From Butyriboletus loyo (Eukaryota; Basidiomycota; Agaricomycetes; Boletales; Boletaceae): DNA of 64,000 nt. The notes beneath the pieces are model-generated. The model did not search any database. It had not been told where the DNA came from and saw only the letters and a list, made by a program, of their open reading frames with translations. Both the position numbers and the translations under genes were made by a program. Shown in pieces: positions 48,601-59,705 of the stretch (position 1 is the stretch's first letter; each line of letters begins with the position of its first letter). The DNA lies in assembly GCA_038093515.1 (NCBI GenBank), contig JBBPSI010000067.1, positions 1 to 64,000 on the forward strand, read 5' to 3'.

Positions 48601-49099
48601 ATGTTGGGAAAGAGAGAGGAGGTAAAAGGCTGTTAGTCTACTAGGCACGTTCGAATTGAGGTTCAATGCCGCAGGGCAAAGTCAACTGGTGAACTTACAG
48701 AGGTTAGTTGGGCTAGTTTATTGCGCGGATGTCCCAAAACAAGCCAGTACTGGGTGCGTCAGCGCGCACTCAACCTGAAGTTTCCGGGAAATTATGGAAC
48801 TCTTTTGAGTTCAGTAAGTATCGTATCAACTATACCTTGATTCACTACATGCCTGACTGTGATGATGATGATATGTATTTTATGGAATGGTAATTAAAAC
48901 CCTAAATAAATCGCGACTTTCTCATCGTATGCGTATGCTGTACGATTTCCACGGACTACTGCGCGATTATAGCTCTTCAAGGCAACAATCCTACAATGCA
49001 TCCTGACAATGCTGCCTTCAAGACAGCAGCCCAGATTCGGGGATCCATCATGGTGATCATCCAAGCGGGAGTTGCCCCATTGTGCAGGTCGTGCTTCAG
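45677..49099. other. Gene-poor region with weak coding signals
   Basis: No gene is firmly supported. At 46949-47158 the minus strand has a 69-codon frame (MSNISETDSNGLFERMLAEE, helical and charged). The plus strand over the same bases (47004 on) has a frame of equal quality. Between 46360 and 47640 several hydrophobic plus-strand fragments appear (RVALLLIVGLGDYL, LISFVTFLLSIAVGLPIILW, FMGLALYHVVPLRWHNQN, SSAFGWLALTDTRILF). They switch frame and contain stops, which fits a decayed membrane-protein gene. From 47700 to 49000 nothing is seen beyond AT-rich DNA. Confidence 0.35.
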
Positions 49100-49139
49100 A
49101 AGGTGTTTCTATCATGGTTTAAACAGCATTTTCCTTTTT

Positions 49140-49580
49140 TTGACTTCGCTTCCACAGAATGTGTTCCTCAAGCTGTCCTGGGAATGGATTTCCTTTGTCA
49201 GGCCAAGTCGGGGCACGGCAAGACTGCGGTCTTCGTACTGCAACACTGCAGCAACTGGAGCCTGTGAATGGTGATGTTTCCATGATTATCTTATGTCATG
49301 TGCATGTGCCATGAACTCACCTTTCAAATCAAGAACGAGTACATGCAGTTTGCAGAGTACATGCCTGATGTACAGGCTCACACCTTCTATGGGAATACTC
49401 CTGCCAGTGTGCAAAAGGACATGGAAATCCTTTGTGACAAGACTTAGTGTGGGCCACATATCATTGTGACAACTCCTGGCTGCCTGAACACTCTTCAAGT
49501 ACTCAAGACAAGATTCTGGATGCCAAGAATGTCAAACACTTTACTTCGGATGAGTGTGACAAAATGCTAGAGCAGCTTGG
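49140..49580 (+). pseudogene. Broken copy of the DEAD-box helicase SUB2/UAP56
   Basis: The frames give [20 protein letters not shown], then GKTAVFVL, equivalent to the Q-motif/Walker A region of SUB2 (the normal [13 protein letters not shown] has Met where His stands here). Then, across stops and frameshifts, come [34 protein letters not shown] and CGPHIIVTTPGCLN. Finally comes ILDAKNVKHFTSDECDKMLE, containing DECD, the SUB2-specific form of the DEAD box. The order is correct, but at least one frameshift and several stops (for example TAG at 49444-49446) break it, and sequence after the DECD box is missing. It is a truncated degenerate copy, not a working gene. Confidence 0.82.
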
Positions 49581-50027
49581 TTAGTCTCTGTCCCTTCAGT
49601 TTCAGCTGCCAGTCTTGGGCATTCCCATTAAATAAATTGTGCCCATCACACAGGTCTCCACCACCAATTAATGAAAGCACACGCATGCCTTTGCCTACTT
49701 GTTCATTCACTCTCGCCCTCCTCAGCCTCGCCCTCGACCTTATGTAGCCAAAAAGGCAAACACATGAGAAGGTAGTGATGGAAGGCCAGTATGCATGGAA
49801 ATGGGGGTAGGACCAAAGGATGATAAACAACAACAGCGACGGAGGAAAAATACGACTGGCACTGAGATGAACCGCACGAACGTGCCACAACTGCTTGCCA
49901 TCGGCGTGGTGATCATGTGACTTTGCGTTAAGTCACTGCATTGTACGGAGGTAGTCTTCGCTTAACGTTTAACAGCTGCAGCTCCGCAATGGTGCTATCA
50001 AAGAGTCTCGGCATACTCATCTGCCAT
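49581..50027. other. Intergenic DNA between the SUB2 remnant and the repeat cluster
   Basis: I see no gene or repeat here. Short frames on the minus strand (49567-49890) are hydrophobic but have no recognisable content. Confidence 0.35.
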
Positions 50028-50126
50028 CAGTAAAACAGTTGCTGGTTTCCGATGCTAACCGAGTGTAGCCGAGCGCTACAGACTGCTAACCGGTGGTTCC
50101 GACCAATAGCCGTTTCACTGATGCTG
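50028..50126 (-). repeat. MITE-like repeat, unit 1 (inverted)
   Basis: The reverse complement of this stretch matches the units at 50231-50333 and 50339-50440. Shared blocks are CAGTGAAACGG, TTGGTCGGAACCA, CTCGGCTACACTCGGTTAGC and GGAAACCAGCAACTGTTT. The unit ends are short inverted repeats (CAGTGAAAC and its near complement TGTTTTACTG), as in Tc1/mariner-related MITEs. It is separated from unit 2 by about 105 bases. Confidence 0.85.
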
Positions 50127-50230
50127 ACTTGAATCATGTCTGTTCAACCAGTCAAGCAAATCATGCACGATACCAATAGACGTATTTGAACTAAATACTA
50201 CATGGAAATCTGACTATAGGGCAGTCCGGA

Positions 50231-50333
50231 TCAGTGAAACGGTTATTGGTCGGAACCACCAGTTAGCGGTTTGTAGCAGTCTGTAGCACTCGGCTACACT
50301 CGGTTAGCGTCGGAAACCAGCAACTGTTTTACT
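50231..50333 (+). repeat. MITE-like repeat, unit 2
   Basis: A direct partner of unit 3 and inverted partner of unit 1. It begins TCAGTGAAACGGTTATTGGT and ends CAACTGTTTTACTG. Differences from unit 3 are scattered single bases plus a short stretch (GGTTTGTAGCA) missing from unit 3. Confidence 0.85.
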
Positions 50334-50338
50334 GCCGC

Positions 50339-50440
50339 ATCAGTGAAACGGTCATCGGTCGGAACCAACGGCTAGCAGTCTGTGGCACTCGGCTACACTC
50401 GGTTAGCATCGGAAACCAGCAACTGTTTCACCAATGCTGA
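50339..50440 (+). repeat. MITE-like repeat, unit 3
   Basis: A direct repeat of unit 2, starting only a few bases after it. It begins ATCAGTGAAACGGTCATCGG and ends CAACTGTTTCACCAATGCTGA. The outer end TCACCAATGCTGA resembles the outer end of unit 1 (TCAGTAAAAC / CACTGATGCTGA), so the outermost bases of the cluster are also inverted. Confidence 0.85.
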
Positions 50441-50871
50441 TGCGGCCCCCTAGTGTAATTAATTTGCGGGCACAACACAAACCGGTGAGTCATCGGATGA
50501 GGAAATAATCGCCACGTGGCTCTGTCTGATTTTGTGGCTGACCCGGGCACCCTAGGCTAGCCTCGTTTCATTCGCTGCTTGCATTGCTCTTCATGAACTC
50601 ACTTGCGCGAGAGTTCTATTTACGTGGAAAACCTATCCATACAAATCATGTTGCTTCATAAATTTCATTCATTTCCTGAGTGCGCCCTCAAAACAATTGC
50701 AAAATCGTCAAGGCGTGTTTCAATTTTGTCGTAGGTGATATTTACTTACAAACAGCACCGTCTGTTTGTCTTCTCGGTTATCCGCTTTCCTGTCGCCACT
50801 TATATACCAGGATTGCCTCGAGGCCCCTGCTCCGCTCTCCCTCGAGCTTGCTTACCCCCTCGCAGCCCACA
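50441..50871. promoter_or_regulatory. Upstream region of the peroxygenase gene
   Basis: This stretch ends with pyrimidine-rich DNA (CTCCGCTCTCCCTCGAGC near 50830) just before the ATG at 50872. A frame opens upstream from 50680, but its content is not peroxygenase-like, so I treat it as a leader. No specific operator is seen. Confidence 0.4.
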
Positions 50872-51964
50872 ATGGGGATTCTTGGCACTGTCTCCGATGC
50901 TTTTTACGATGCCAGTGTGATGACATGGGATGTCCTTCTAGCGCTAGGCAATCTCGTGCGGTTTAGCCGACCTGTCGGAAACGTGACGCCCGAAGGTCAC
51001 CCGGGCCATGGAGGGTACTGGCCGGAATACAGACCAGCTCAGGAAGGCGACAGTCGGTGTTCTTGCCCAGCGATCAACGCAATGGCCAACCATGGTACGT
51101 CTGCACCTCTATCCACGACCGTTGCGGCAGCCCGATTCACCACCCTGTTTTCGCGTTCTCTTTTCATCCCTTTAGGCATCCTTGCACGCAGTGGACGAGG
51201 TATCAAGTTCACCGACCTCACCTCTCAGATTCGTACAACCTACAACTTCAGTCCTTCGTTTTGCTCCTTCGTACCACACTTTGCTGCCCGCATGTTGCAT
51301 AAGAGCTACAGCGCGGATACGTTTGATTTGGAAGAGCTTGACTTGCACAACGGCATCGAACACGATGGCTCGCTCACTCGTACGTAAAATTATCATTATC
51401 TGACGCGCTGCGTTCCAAAACGGAACTGTGCACACCGGCTAGGACTGGACACGGCACTGCAACCCGACCAATCCGTCAAACATCACGCATTCATCGAAGA
51501 GCTTCTCTCGTTTGCCACCGGCAAGGACGCCGACGGAAAACCGCTCCTCACTAAGAAGGACATGTCTCGCATCCTGGGCAAACGTCGCGCAGAGGCAAAG
51601 GCGACCAACAAAGACTATACCTGCAGTCTCTTCCATAAGGTCTTTGGAAGTGCCAAGTACGTTATTTGTTTCCGTCAGCCATCATTCTATCTGTTTAAAA
51701 TTAACGTCGGGGCGCTCGCTCGGTTTGGCTAGCTCGTCGACGTTGCTCACCATCTTTGGTGGTCGAGTGGAAGATCTTCAAACCGTTCTTTTTGAAGAGC
51801 GCCTTCCGGAGGGTTGGGAATCGCGCGTCCGCAAGCCGTATGGGCTGACGATGCTCCACTTCAACTCTACTGTCTTTCCAGTGGAGTTTAGGATCCGAGA
51901 GTCGGATTGGGCAGCTGATGCGAAACGGCTCACTGATAGTAGAGCTGAGAGAGAAAATGCGTAA
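50872..51964 (+). CDS. Heme-thiolate peroxygenase/haloperoxidase (UPO-type), short form
   Basis: The enzyme uses H2O2 to oxygenate organic substrates through a Cys-ligated heme. The start MGILGTVSDAFYDASVMTWD (50872) carries no clear signal peptide. The heme-ligand segment is RCSCPAINAMANHG; the ligand Cys and following Pro are kept, but the usual PCP reads SCP. The acid-base/metal motif is GIEHDGSL (EHD). Further blocks are LDTALQPDQSVKHHAFIEEL and KDMSRILGKRRAEAKATN, and the C-terminal exon starts SSTLLTIFGG. Introns are near 51092-51176, 51384-51440 and 51656-51731. The protein is about 270 residues, in the range of short UPOs. The missing signal suggests an intracellular protein, or an upstream exon I did not find. 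Confidence 0.85.
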
Positions 51965-53134
51965 AACGACTCGATGCGTCGTGGCGCTCGACACAGGGCG
52001 GTGGGTTGCGTACACACGATGATTTGCAATGCTTCATTTATGACGTCCCCTGGTCCTGGATCTCCATATCTCAATTGTATGACCGATCTTGGGCTTACAT
52101 ATCTTTGTATCATATAGTCTTCTGCATGATTTTCGCTCTGTTCTTCCCGTGCCATGAAGTTCAGGAGAGCTTGTGCTTGGAAGTCTCAGGTAAATCTACT
52201 GTGATAAGCAGGCTGGCCCCGCGCAGTGCGCACGAGAGGCAATCAATCCGAATGCACATGCAAATACGTCCGTTAGTTCGTAGCCGCATAATCAGCGCTG
52301 AATTCAACTGAGGTCGTCTCTCGTGACTATAGCACTGCCATAATACAGTCTAGCCGATCACAGATTGCGCAGGAGCTGAAAGACCTCGGAACTTGCGCCG
52401 TCCATTTCTCAAACACAAGTTGGATTAGTTCGTACCGCTCAATTGACCAGTACTGTTCATAGCAAAGAGCCACACACAAACAACTTGGATGTCCAGCTAC
52501 AACTAGTGTTAGGCCTATATAATGTAACCCTATGAAGGTGATGTCTACTGAGTTGAATACACAGCAGCGCCTAGTAACAATATGAGAGCATGAATGGTGG
52601 GCGGCAACGAGGTGCAAAAGCCAGCTGTGCTTACTCAGGTGCGCCCGGGTCCTTTCCCGGCAGATTCCGACGCGCGACTTTTTTCGATGCATTTTCCGCA
52701 TCGATATGAAAATGGCTTTGTAAACAGTGGTCACATGTTTTCTTCACTTCTCGTAACTTACGTTCCCTTTCGCTTTTATGAACTCCCCGCCGTCAAATGG
52801 AAGAAAACGAAAGTGGCGCATACTGCGCGTGTCCCAGGTAGTTATTTGCAACTACACTGGACGTATATACAAGAGTATTGCTACATGCCAGGTCGAGAAC
52901 GAAAACGACATTTCAAGCATCTTCACCGTACGTTCTTAGAACCCACTGTAAACCCTGCCCCCACTCGCGCTGTCCGTCAGCCAGAACCAGTGGCCGTTCT
53001 CCACTTCCACTTGCCTATACCCACCCCCATGCGTTCCAAAGCCCGGGGGGCCATGCGCATGATTGTTACCTGCGCCAGGACCACAGCGGGCCTTGGAAGG
53101 CGTGAACTCAATAGCGAGGCAGTGCGGGAAAGGG
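51965..53134. other. Intergenic region
   Basis: No gene is supported. A 232-codon plus-strand frame (52594-53292) runs antisense into the F-box gene and has no domain. Stretches near 52020-52300 are AT-rich. Confidence 0.4.
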
Positions 53135-55127
53135 TCAGGCGACGATGGAATGGGCGTATGGGACTAGATCGAGGAACGCGGATCCATAGTGAGCGATCAC
53201 AGCAGCTATGTCGACAGAAACGAAACAAAAACGCACCTCCCATACACGACCCTCGCCGACGATTCGCCTCAGGCACAGGGACTCCCGCATGAGCATGCGG
53301 ACAGCGAGAGGCGTGAGCAAGGCTCTGAATGAGGCGCCATGCGATCCGCCTGCTCTAGCATCTGTGCCTGCGCCGGTGCCGTTCCCGGAGATGTCTGTAC
53401 CACTAGTGTCGATGATCAACTCTCGCAGTGCTCTTGCACGCGAGAGAATACCAGCGAGTACGCTGACCTCGGGTCTTACCCCTGAGTTCGCGGCGTGTCC
53501 CTCGATTCGACTAGTCATCCTACTTGCCTTGACCGGGGCTGGGGACGCGAATGCATTCCCTATGACGATGCCCAACACTTGGATACCTTCGCAGCGTTCC
53601 ACGATCTCTCTGAGACCAGCAGGAGATAGCTGGGGAAGGTGAAGAATCGAGAGTGTGGACGGGAATGAAGAGACGAGTGAAGGTGAGTTCGGATCGGGGT
53701 TAAGATCCGGATTGGGAGGATTTGCAGGACCCACACCAGGTATGTCATTGTCATCGTTATCGTTGTCTCCATTGAGATTATCAAGGGGAAAGGGAAAGGG
53801 AAACCCCAAAAAATTGGGTGGGGGAGCAGGGTTGCCTGCATTGGGTGGGGGCTCTCCCGCGTTTTGGGTTGGATGGGCGTTTCCGTGATGGGGAATTGCA
53901 GGTGTGAGAAGTGGGGGGTCGTTAGCTTGGTCGTGTCCGTGCCCGTGTCCATGACCATGACCGGGCATGGGGCCATGTAGGTGTACATGACCCTGCCAGA
54001 TGTGGAAATTTTGGCCCAATGGACCACCTCCACCTCCAACGATGGCTGCACCGGGACCAGCCCCGCCGGGACCGTTTCCACCCACAGCATCTTGTGGCGT
54101 GTCAGTGCGCTCTGAAGAGCCTTTTATCTCACCGATCCAACCGCCGCATATGGCGAGGGCTGATCTCGGAGAAAGGCGGGAGATGATGCGGGAAAGGAGT
54201 GATTTAAGACTCGGATAAGAGGCACGTATGTCGATGGATAAGTGTGAAAGAGGGGGAATAGAGAAATTGAGGGGAGGAAGCGCGTTTTCTTTAGATGGCT
54301 GTTGGAGATGTGAGGGAATGTGACAGCCTCAGAAAGGTAGAAACATACGAATATGGTGAAGGACAACTCGCGGAGGTCGGGGGTATGGGAGAGGGCCCTG
54401 AGGACGATGATATGAGTTATCCTCAAGCAACCGATCAGGTGGAGACCACGGAGACGGGGCAGCTGAGCAAGGGTGGCGTTGAGCATGGTGGGATCAATGT
54501 CCTGGGACATCTTGGGGGAATGAGCTTTGTGGCGCATGTGATGAACGGGGTACATACGAATAAGGTGAGATGAGCGAGTGTGCTTTCCATGCCAGCAGTC
54601 CAGTTGGGCAAGGCGTCGATGACATTCCAGGAGGGGAAGTCGAGCGAGAGGCTCTGGAGACCGGTGCGGTGCTGAAGGACGACCATTTGCCTAGATCCAA
54701 GGGCGGCACATATTCTCAAATGGTGGAGCCTGTGCTTGTCGACGAGGTGGGGGAGGAGTGGCGGGAGGATCTTGACTGTGCAGACAAAGCTGCGCAGGTT
54801 TGTGGCCGTGCGGAGAGCGTGTGCGAGATCGTCCAAGAAGGAGGGGCTGACCAGATTGGAGGAGGGCTGAAATACGGGAGCAGCGTGGAGGGCGATGCGC
54901 TTGACGTGCACGACGAGGTGGTTGTGGGCTGCGAGGGTGGCAAAGGGGGACATGACATCCTGGGCGCGCTTTGCATGGCGGGTCGTGTATTCGATGCGTG
55001 CGTAGAGGGAAGGAATGGCCCCAGCGAGAAAGGCGCTGCTGACGAGCGCAGAGGCGACGAGATCAGACCCGTCCAGCTGCCCAAAAATTAGCTCGAGCAC
55101 ATCCAGGTTCACGTTCATCACCGTCAA
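53135..55127 (-). CDS. F-box/LRR protein with His/Gly- and Pro/Asn-rich inserts
   Basis: The start MTVMNVNLDVLELIFGQLDG (55127) is an F-box, followed by DLVASALVSSAFLAGAIPSL. Leucine-rich segments are HALRTATNLRSFVCTVKILP, TGLQSLSLDFPSWNVIDALP, LAQLPRLRGLHLIGCLRITH and PSTLSILHLPQLSPAGLREI. Between LRR segments (about 54085-53680) is an insert of ~130 residues. It is rich in Gly, His, Asn and Pro: GHGHGHGHGH, PPPNAGNPAPPPNF and NGDNDNDDND. The last exon keeps RRIVGEGRVWEV, the same C-terminal block as in the other F-box protein (26870). About four introns are needed, and the exact 3' exon is uncertain. It is divergent from the Sds3-like gene at 55347. Confidence 0.72.
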
Positions 55128-55346
55128 AATTACAAAAAAAGTTATTTAACCCCTGACCCTTTATCACTCCCAGTCACGTGAAATACACGCACGGTCCACC
55201 ATCTCTTTTTGCCCGTTTCGGACACGCCTCGATCACCTCGTCGTCGTCGCACGCGTCCTCGACCGTCTCCTCCTCGACCGTCTCCTCCTCGTCCCCCAAC
55301 TTGTCTCCCCCGTTCCCCCTGCCCTTCTCCCCCAACGCGTAAACCC
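55128..55346. promoter_or_regulatory. Bidirectional promoter region between F-box gene and Sds3-like gene
   Basis: 219 bases separate divergent start codons. The half next to the Sds3-like gene is very C-rich (CTCCTCGACCGTC twice in a row, at about 55256-55285). A frame is open through it without an ATG. Confidence 0.4.
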
Positions 55347-58300
55347 ATGTCCCACTCCGTCTCCCCGCTCGGCTCTCTCTCCTCCCCGTCACCCTCGCCC
55401 CCTCCCAACCCCATTGACGAGTCCGAGCTCTCAGAGCTCACCGACGTCGACCACGACCCAAAGATCGTCACCGACACCAATCCCTCCCTCACAGACGACG
55501 ATGATGATGACAACCAACACCCCCCTCCCCGTTCCCGTAAGACCGCCTCCACCGCCTCCGCCAACCCAAAGCAGAGACAACGCCAAGGTCTCGCAAGGAA
55601 ATCCCTTCCCGCCACCAGCTACTCATCCAGAACAGCCAGAACCCCCTCCTCGAGCAAGCGCAAGAAACGCGGGGGTCTCGTCCCCGCTCCCATGTGGGAC
55701 TGGGCATACAAGAACGGGGCTACCGGCTCTCCCACCTCCACTCCCACTCCTGGCCACCGTCTCTCCCCTACCAGCAATACAACTCCGCCAGCTGGCCCCA
55801 GTCGTCCCATCGACGTTGATTCCCACCCCGGTCCTCTCCCTCCCTCCAAATCCAAATCTGCCAGCCCTTCCCCGGATGCCGAGGAGGAAGAGGAAGAAGA
55901 ACTCCCTACCCCTCCTCGCGCCATGGAAGAGGAAGAGGGCGAAGAGCCTGATCCACGCAAGGATCGTTCCCTCGATCACAAACACTCCCGACCTAACGGC
56001 CCCACTCGCTGGGGCAAGCCGCGCAAAAAAGTCATTGTTCCCATGCCCTTTGATCGTACAAAAGTACCTCGATCTAAGCGTGGTGTCAGGTTCATGCCAA
56101 AGATAAATGTGTTTACGAATGACATAGTACTCAAGCAGTTATGGGAAGAAGGTTATAAGCTCTATGACCCAAATGCTCCCACCTCCGACGAAGAAGACGA
56201 CCGGAATGACAACCATGTCGAGAACGAAGACAACGACCACAGTCCTTCGAATTCCGAAGAGGATGAAATGGACGTGGATGAGGATGAGGACGCCGAAGAC
56301 CAAGATCCCATCTCACCCCGACAATCTCCCACTCGTCTCACTCTCAACACCAATTTAAACGCTCCCCCACCCTTCACCTCTGCCATAGACCCTAGTGCTG
56401 ACAACCCATCTGTCCCACCGTCGATCCGTGCATCGGTGGACCCAACCGCATCCCCACCAGATGAAGACGTCCGGCCCGGTGCGATACCGGACGAAGACAT
56501 CGACCAAGATAATGATCCGGACACTCTTGATGACGACGATCACCATCCCGCCCCAGATGTCGACCTAGAAGCCGACGGAGACGAAGATGAAGATGCACAA
56601 CCGGAGGAGCCCTCACAGCCCTCCTCTCCCACCCCACTCGCGGAACCCGAACCCGAGCCGGAGCCGGAGGACGAAGATCCTGATCTCCAACCTGCGCACA
56701 GAGCAGAAGCGCTCGATGTCCTGGCAATGATCGAACTCAAGTTCGCGCTATTGAGAGAGAGGGTTTATGTGGAAAAAATGGAGGGCTTGGCATGGGAGGA
56801 AGCTTTGGTCTGGGACGGTTAGTACGCGTTGTTCTCGTGCTACTCTGAGCTTATTCATCTCTATCGTATCAGGTACACATCCGGAGCTTCACCATCTGCA
56901 AAGCGAACTCACGAAACGACGCGATAAACGATTGATGCTCGCGTCAAAGAAGAGGACACACGAAATCGAGGCAGTTACGAGGAAGAGGCGCGAAGAAGAG
57001 ATATGGTGTTGGGAAGGCTGGGATGTGAGTATAGATAGAGCAAGACACTTGTGGATCTTTGACGTGTTCAAGCGTGACTTTCATTTTCCTTCGTTTTTGC
57101 GCGCATATAGGCACTTTACTGATCTCGTTCTTATCGTTCGCAGATTGCTCGCACCGAACTTCAGACTGAGATGATCGCCGAGACAAATAGAAAGAGGCGG
57201 AAGCTTGAAAGGGATAGGAGAACAGTCGAACGGCCTGCGGCAGGTACGTATACTTGAATTCTTATCTCTGTTCGCGAACCGACTTGCTTTAGCTCGGCGT
57301 ATTCCCAATGCGATACTCAACCCCCCACCCGCACCTACCCTCCGGCAAATTGCAAACACCTTCCCTCTCCCATCGCACCTCTCGCATCTTGCGGCAAACA
57401 AGAAGTTATCATATGCGAAGGGCCTCGGCGTTTACCCGGGGCTTGATGGATTTGGTATGCCAACCAGTGGTGAGATGTGAATCAGTACAATTGACTTGAT
57501 TATGGCTGCCTAGGTGGAACAACGGCGTACCCCGACCTACCAACACTCTCTCCCCATGATATAGCGGCCGATCTTGAATTTCTCTTTCAGCACCGGAGGA
57601 TGGGATATGGGTTTGGCATGGGATTTGTTCCCCCAATGGGCGTTCCGATGGGTGTCGGTGTTGGCTATAACAGTACTACATCCGGGTTTGGTTCTGCAGG
57701 CGTGGGCTTTGGAGGTCCCCTCCCAAACCCAGGATTCGGAGTGAATGGATTGGGGATCATAGGTCCCACGGAGAGCTACCCACCAAATCCAGGTCCTGGC
57801 ATCGTTCCGAGCAATAGTGCCACCCAAATTGGAGGACCGCCACTCGCCCTTGGTAGTTCTGCAGCTGGGCTTGGTCCATTTGCATCACCTGCACTGTCCT
57901 CTGCACCGTCACAAAATATACCGAACGCCATTGCTGGACCCGGGAGTATACCAGGGCCAGGTATTACGAATACTGACGGGCCATCGTTCTCGCAGCCGGC
58001 GATGGGTGTATTTCAGGGCCCTCCTTCTATTGGAACAGGTCCAACAGGATATCCCCTTGGTTCAGGTGTAGGTGGAACGAGTATCGTGATTGGCCCTGGA
58101 GGCACGACGAGTACCCCGGTCATCGGGCTTGGAGGAGCGCGAATCCAGCGTCCTTCCGCTTTTGTGGAGCGAGAGCGAGAGCTACAGAGGGAGAGAGAAC
58201 GGGACATGATCCAGCGGGATCGCGAAATACGGGATCGAGAGCTCACCCCACGTGATCGGGATTTGGCGACCCAGCGCGAGAGAGAGCTGCGAGAGCGAGA

Positions 58301-59705
58301 AAGGGAATTTGGCCCCAACATGGGACCCGGATATACCACCTGGGGTTCCAAGTCTGGTGGAAGCACAGATTGGGGTGTGGGGGACGCGCGGCGCAGGGAA
58401 GAGAAGGAACGGGTTGAGAGGAATGAGCGCAACAGGGAGAGAGACAGATCCCAAGTTCAATCGATGACCCCGACACCCACCCACCGCCATTCGCACCAAC
58501 ATCCCCATTTGCACTCGCATAACCACCAGCTGCAACAGCACCCTGTCCAGCCTCATCAGCCGCACCCAGTGCACACAAACCAGTCCCACTCTCACCAACA
58601 TTCCCAACACCCTCAACATCACAATTCTCATGGACAGCATCCGCACCAGCATACCCAACACCAACATGGAACATCGCACGCACCACCGCACCATCATGTA
58701 GGACAGCATCACCACCACAGGCACCATCATCACGTCGTACACCACCACCATTCTGGCGCAAGTTCGTCCGGCCCTGACGGAATTTCTCCGCTTCCCCAAG
58801 GCTCCGGCCCAGCACCAGGAGTACAAACGATGGAGATCATCAATTTGTCTGCGAACACTTCCTCTAAGTCGCATTGGAAGAGGGACGAGGCGAAGCTCGG
58901 TGGGAGTAGCGTGCCTGGAAGTCGGCCTTCTTCTACTCACCCACTTCCACCCTCACACAATTACGATGAGCGGGAAAGGGAGAGGGAACGAGAAAGGGAG
59001 AGGGAACGCGATCGACCAATTGCAACACCCTTCGTCCTCGCACCATCCCATCACACCATCTCCTCCGCAGCCTCTTCCCCTCGACACGGCTGGACCCCTG
59101 GTTCAAGCGAGCCAGGCCCCGCAAACTCGAGCGTTCCATCGACCCCATTCCCACTCCCTCCTGAACGCTTCCACACCCCTGTGCCACACCGTTTTTCAAA
59201 TTCAACCCCAAATGGGTTATCGCAGTTGCCCCGGCCGCTGACAACCTCACCTCCCCGTGCACCACCCACATCTGTCTCGACGGGCTCGCCTTCGGTTTCT
59301 GCGATGAACATAGCTCTTCCATCTTCCTCGTCATCCACCGGGCCCTTTCCACTCCCACGTAAGCCTTCACCGGTGCTGCCAAAGTTGGGTATACCCCCGC
59401 TGGGGTACTCTCCCCGCCTTGCAGGCCCAGGTGTGGTCCCACCCACAGGTCCTGGCGTCCCGGGCGTTTTATCTACCGCGAGTGGCGGGCCTGGCATGAC
59501 ACCCTCTGGGATACTCACGAGCGGACCTGGGGTTCCCCCGGGTCCAGGCATAGCCCCTGCTCCCGTCGTCGCTGGCCCGCCGGGGGAGGGCAGTGCACCA
59601 ACCCTTTTCACGGGAAATCGGACGACGTCGCCATTAATGCCGTATACGAGTGCACCGCCCGTCGTCGCGGTATCTACGCAAAAGGTGGGCGTTGATGGAC
59701 CATGA
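55347..59705 (+). CDS. Sds3/Dep1-family subunit of the Sin3 histone deacetylase complex
   Basis: Sds3-like proteins hold the Sin3-Rpd3 deacetylase together. The ~430 N-terminal residues (MSHSVSPLGSLSSPSPSPPP) are acidic, Pro/Ser-rich and disordered. The Sds3-like helical domain runs from 56700 to 57240: ALDVLAMIELKFALLRERVY, VEKMEGLAWEEALVWDGTHP, LQSELTKRRDKRLMLASKKR and ARTELQTEMIAETNRKRRKL. Three introns in it have good GT..AG ends. RRIPNAILNPPPAPTLRQIA and DLPTLSPHDIAADLEFLFQH follow. The last ~700 residues (57600-59705) are Gly/Pro-rich. They include a charged RERE stretch near 58170-58310 and a His/Gln-rich stretch near 58480-58755. This is much longer than yeast Sds3, mostly through low-complexity regions. 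Confidence 0.83.

Noticed and set aside
52594..53292. 232-codon plus-strand open frame
   Set aside because: Its second half is the antisense of the F-box gene, and the first half has no domain, intron pattern or start context that supports it.
54570..55091. 173-codon plus-strand open frame, acidic
   Set aside because: It is a mirror image of the F-box/LRR exon on the minus strand, whose motifs are recognisable.
55209..55346. N-terminal extension of the Sds3-like protein (Arg/Pro-rich)
   Set aside because: The frame is open but has no ATG before 55347. The C-rich DNA looks like a promoter.
58182..58940. 252-codon minus-strand frame rich in Met, Val and Arg
   Set aside because: It is antisense to the His/Gln-rich tract of the Sds3-like protein. 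CAC/CAT repeats read as GTG/ATG on the other strand.
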